DNA of 64,000 nt, taken from Pseudomonas sp. BN411. Its GTDB lineage: Bacteria; Pseudomonadota; Gammaproteobacteria; Pseudomonadales; Pseudomonadaceae. Shown in pieces: positions 63,054-64,000 of this stretch. A program made the position numbers and the translations under genes. Location: NCBI RefSeq assembly GCF_029871235.1, contig NZ_SSOM01000086.1, forward strand, positions 176,283 to 240,282, read 5' to 3'. How positions within the stretch are numbered: the stretch's first letter is position 1; each line of letters starts with the position of its first letter. The notes beneath the pieces are model-generated. The model made no database searches and was not told the origin of the DNA. It worked only from the letters and a program-made list of their open reading frames with translations.

Positions 63054-63336
63054 CCGTAGGTTGTGGCTGAGCTAAGCGAAGCCCAACTCACGGAGTTTCG
63101 GCCCCCCTCGTTGGGCTTCGCTGCGCTCTGCCCAACCTACAAAAGCCCCTCTCCCTGGCACTTCCCTGTGGGGGCGAATTCATTCGCCAAGGGCGGCGCA
63201 GCGGCCCCGTAGGTTGGTCCGAGCCTGCGAGGCCCAACGCGGCCGGTCACAGGCGCCGCAACGTTGGGTTTCGCTGCGCTCTACACCAACCTACGCAAGC
63301 TGTGGAGCGATCGTAGGGTGGGCTTCAGCCCACCAC
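63054..63336. repeat. Mixed repeat block before the OprD-family gene
   Basis: In order: a GTAGGTTGTGGCTGAGC...CCCAACCTAC palindrome (63054-63140), a TGTGGGGGCGAATTCATTCGCC element, a second GTAGGTTGGTCCGAGCCTGC...CCAACCTAC palindrome, and a GTAGGGTGGGCTTCAGCCCACC hairpin. The block fills the convergent gap 63025-63341; nothing else is seen. Confidence 0.92.
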
Positions 63337-63341
63337 CGTCC

Positions 63342-64000
63342 TTACAGCAGCGTCAGGGTGTAGCTGAGGATCAGGCGGTTCTCGTCCTGGTCGCGGGCGG
63401 CGTCGCTGCGCAGGGCGGCATTCCGCCAGGACAGGCCGAGACCCTTCAGCGGGCCGTCCTGCAGCACGTAGTCGAGACGGAAGTCGCGCTCCCACTCGCC
63501 CTGGTCGCTGCCCTGGGTCTCGATGTTGCTGCCCTTCAGGTAGGTGCCCACCGCCTTCAGCCCCGGCACGCCGAGCTTGGCGAAGTCGTAGGCGTATTCG
63601 GCCACCCAGGTGCGCTCGCCGGCGCTGAGGAACTTGCCGATCTGGCGGTCGGTGATCAGGTAGGCGGTGGCGCCGTCGCCCTGGTTGAGGAAGGGGAAGG
63701 CGCTGTCGCCGGACACCTGCTGGTAGCCCAGGCTGGCCGCGTGGCCGCCGAGGGTGTAGGTGAACAGGGCGCTCCAGGTGCGGTTGTCCACCTCGTAGCG
63801 GTCCGGGTCGTTGGTCGCCCAGTTGCCCGCACTGCGGAAGCCTTCGCGGCGGCCGGCGGCGCTGGCGTTCTTGCCGTCGGAATCGCTGTAGAAGTAGCGC
63901 AGGTCGGACTTCAGCGCGCCCACCGGCAGCGCCCAGTTGTGGGTCAGGCCGACGAAGTGCTGCTGATAGAAGTCTTCCAGGTTGCCGTAGTAGTACTGCG
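63342..64000 (-). CDS. OprD-family outer-membrane porin, C-terminal part
   Basis: The gene is cut by the window edge; about 219 C-terminal residues are visible. They are alternating beta strands with W/Y/F pairs, and contain NRTWSALFTYTLGGHAASLG, ERTWVAEYAYDFAKLGVPGL and the terminal strand ENRLILSYTLTLL. These mark the OprD family of substrate-specific porins for amino acids, peptides or carboxylates. The protein ends in a leucine (the last residues are TLL) rather than the more common phenylalanine. The subfamily and substrate cannot be assigned from this half. Confidence 0.88.
   Translation of the reverse strand, partial: QYYYGNLEDFYQQHFVGLTHNWALPVGALKSDLRYFYSDSDGKNASAAGRREGFRSAGNWATNDPDRYEVDNRTWSALFTYTLGGHAASLGYQQVSGDSAFPFLNQGDGATAYLITDRQIGKFLSAGERTWVAEYAYDFAKLGVPGLKAVGTYLKGSNIETQGSDQGEWERDFRLDYVLQDGPLKGLGLSWRNAALRSDAARDQDENRLILSYTLTLL

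Overview
The window is chromosomal DNA of a high-GC gammaproteobacterium, almost certainly a Pseudomonas near the P. aeruginosa / resinovorans part of the genus. The assignment rests on characteristic gene blocks: lpxL-minCDE-rluA-M18 aminopeptidase, the N-acetylglutaminylglutamine amide (NAGGN) osmolyte genes, fumC beside bolA, TrhO and a DUF2059 gene, yjcH-actP, an OprD-family porin, and intergenic palindromic repeats of the kind seen in pseudomonads. I saw no rRNA, tRNA, CRISPR array, prophage or intact insertion sequence. No species is claimed.

Layout. 1-7.6 kb: a YdjM-like membrane protein, a chemoreceptor, an aromatic amino acid permease with maleylacetoacetate isomerase, a LuxR-type regulator and an atypical methyltransferase. 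8-12.3 kb: a leftward run of ABC exporter, DsbA-like protein, TrhO, BolA and DUF2059. 12.7-23.4 kb: DUF2804, fumC, a quinone-reductase-like flavoprotein, an EamA transporter, a thiolase, polyphosphate:AMP phosphotransferase, MnmC and a TauE-type exporter. 23.6-31.6 kb: the NAGGN operon (asnO, ngg, M42 peptidase), a hybrid histidine kinase that may belong to it, and yheU. 31.8-39.7 kb: a pentaheme cytochrome c, an AT-richer structured intergenic region, a small DUF3077-like protein, a PLD-family lipoprotein, YnfA, a CynX-type MFS, an SDR and small membrane proteins. 40-47.4 kb: yjcH-actP, a DUF2061 gene behind a Fur-box-like site, a GH17 membrane glycosidase/transglycosylase, a possible 27-residue cysteine-rich peptide, and an alpha/beta hydrolase with mlaA. 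47.6-56.2 kb: pirin, patatin, lpxL, minCDE, rluA, a methyltransferase, apeB and gmhA. 56.8-63 kb: a GntR/UTRA regulator divergent from a six-gene operon: binding protein, alkaline-phosphatase-superfamily hydrolase, two permeases, ATPase and HAD phosphatase. This reads as uptake and breakdown of an organophosphorus compound. The right edge cuts an OprD-family porin.

The most striking structure outside genes is repeat placement. Palindromic elements of the GTAGG...CCTAC and GGGGCGAATTCATTCGC types occupy nine of the ten convergent gene junctions that have intergenic space, and none of the ten divergent ones. In three places they form tandem arrays (periods 124, 121 and about 140 bp). A separate ~130-bp repeat occurs twice, upstream of asnO and of the GH17 gene. 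The best candidates for undescribed biology are the organophosphorus operon with its two PhnF-like operators, the structured AT-richer stretch at 33.4-34.1 kb (a possible leftward sRNA terminator, an AGGA-loop hairpin and a three-way-junction fold), and the cysteine-rich mini-ORF at 45.1-45.2 kb.
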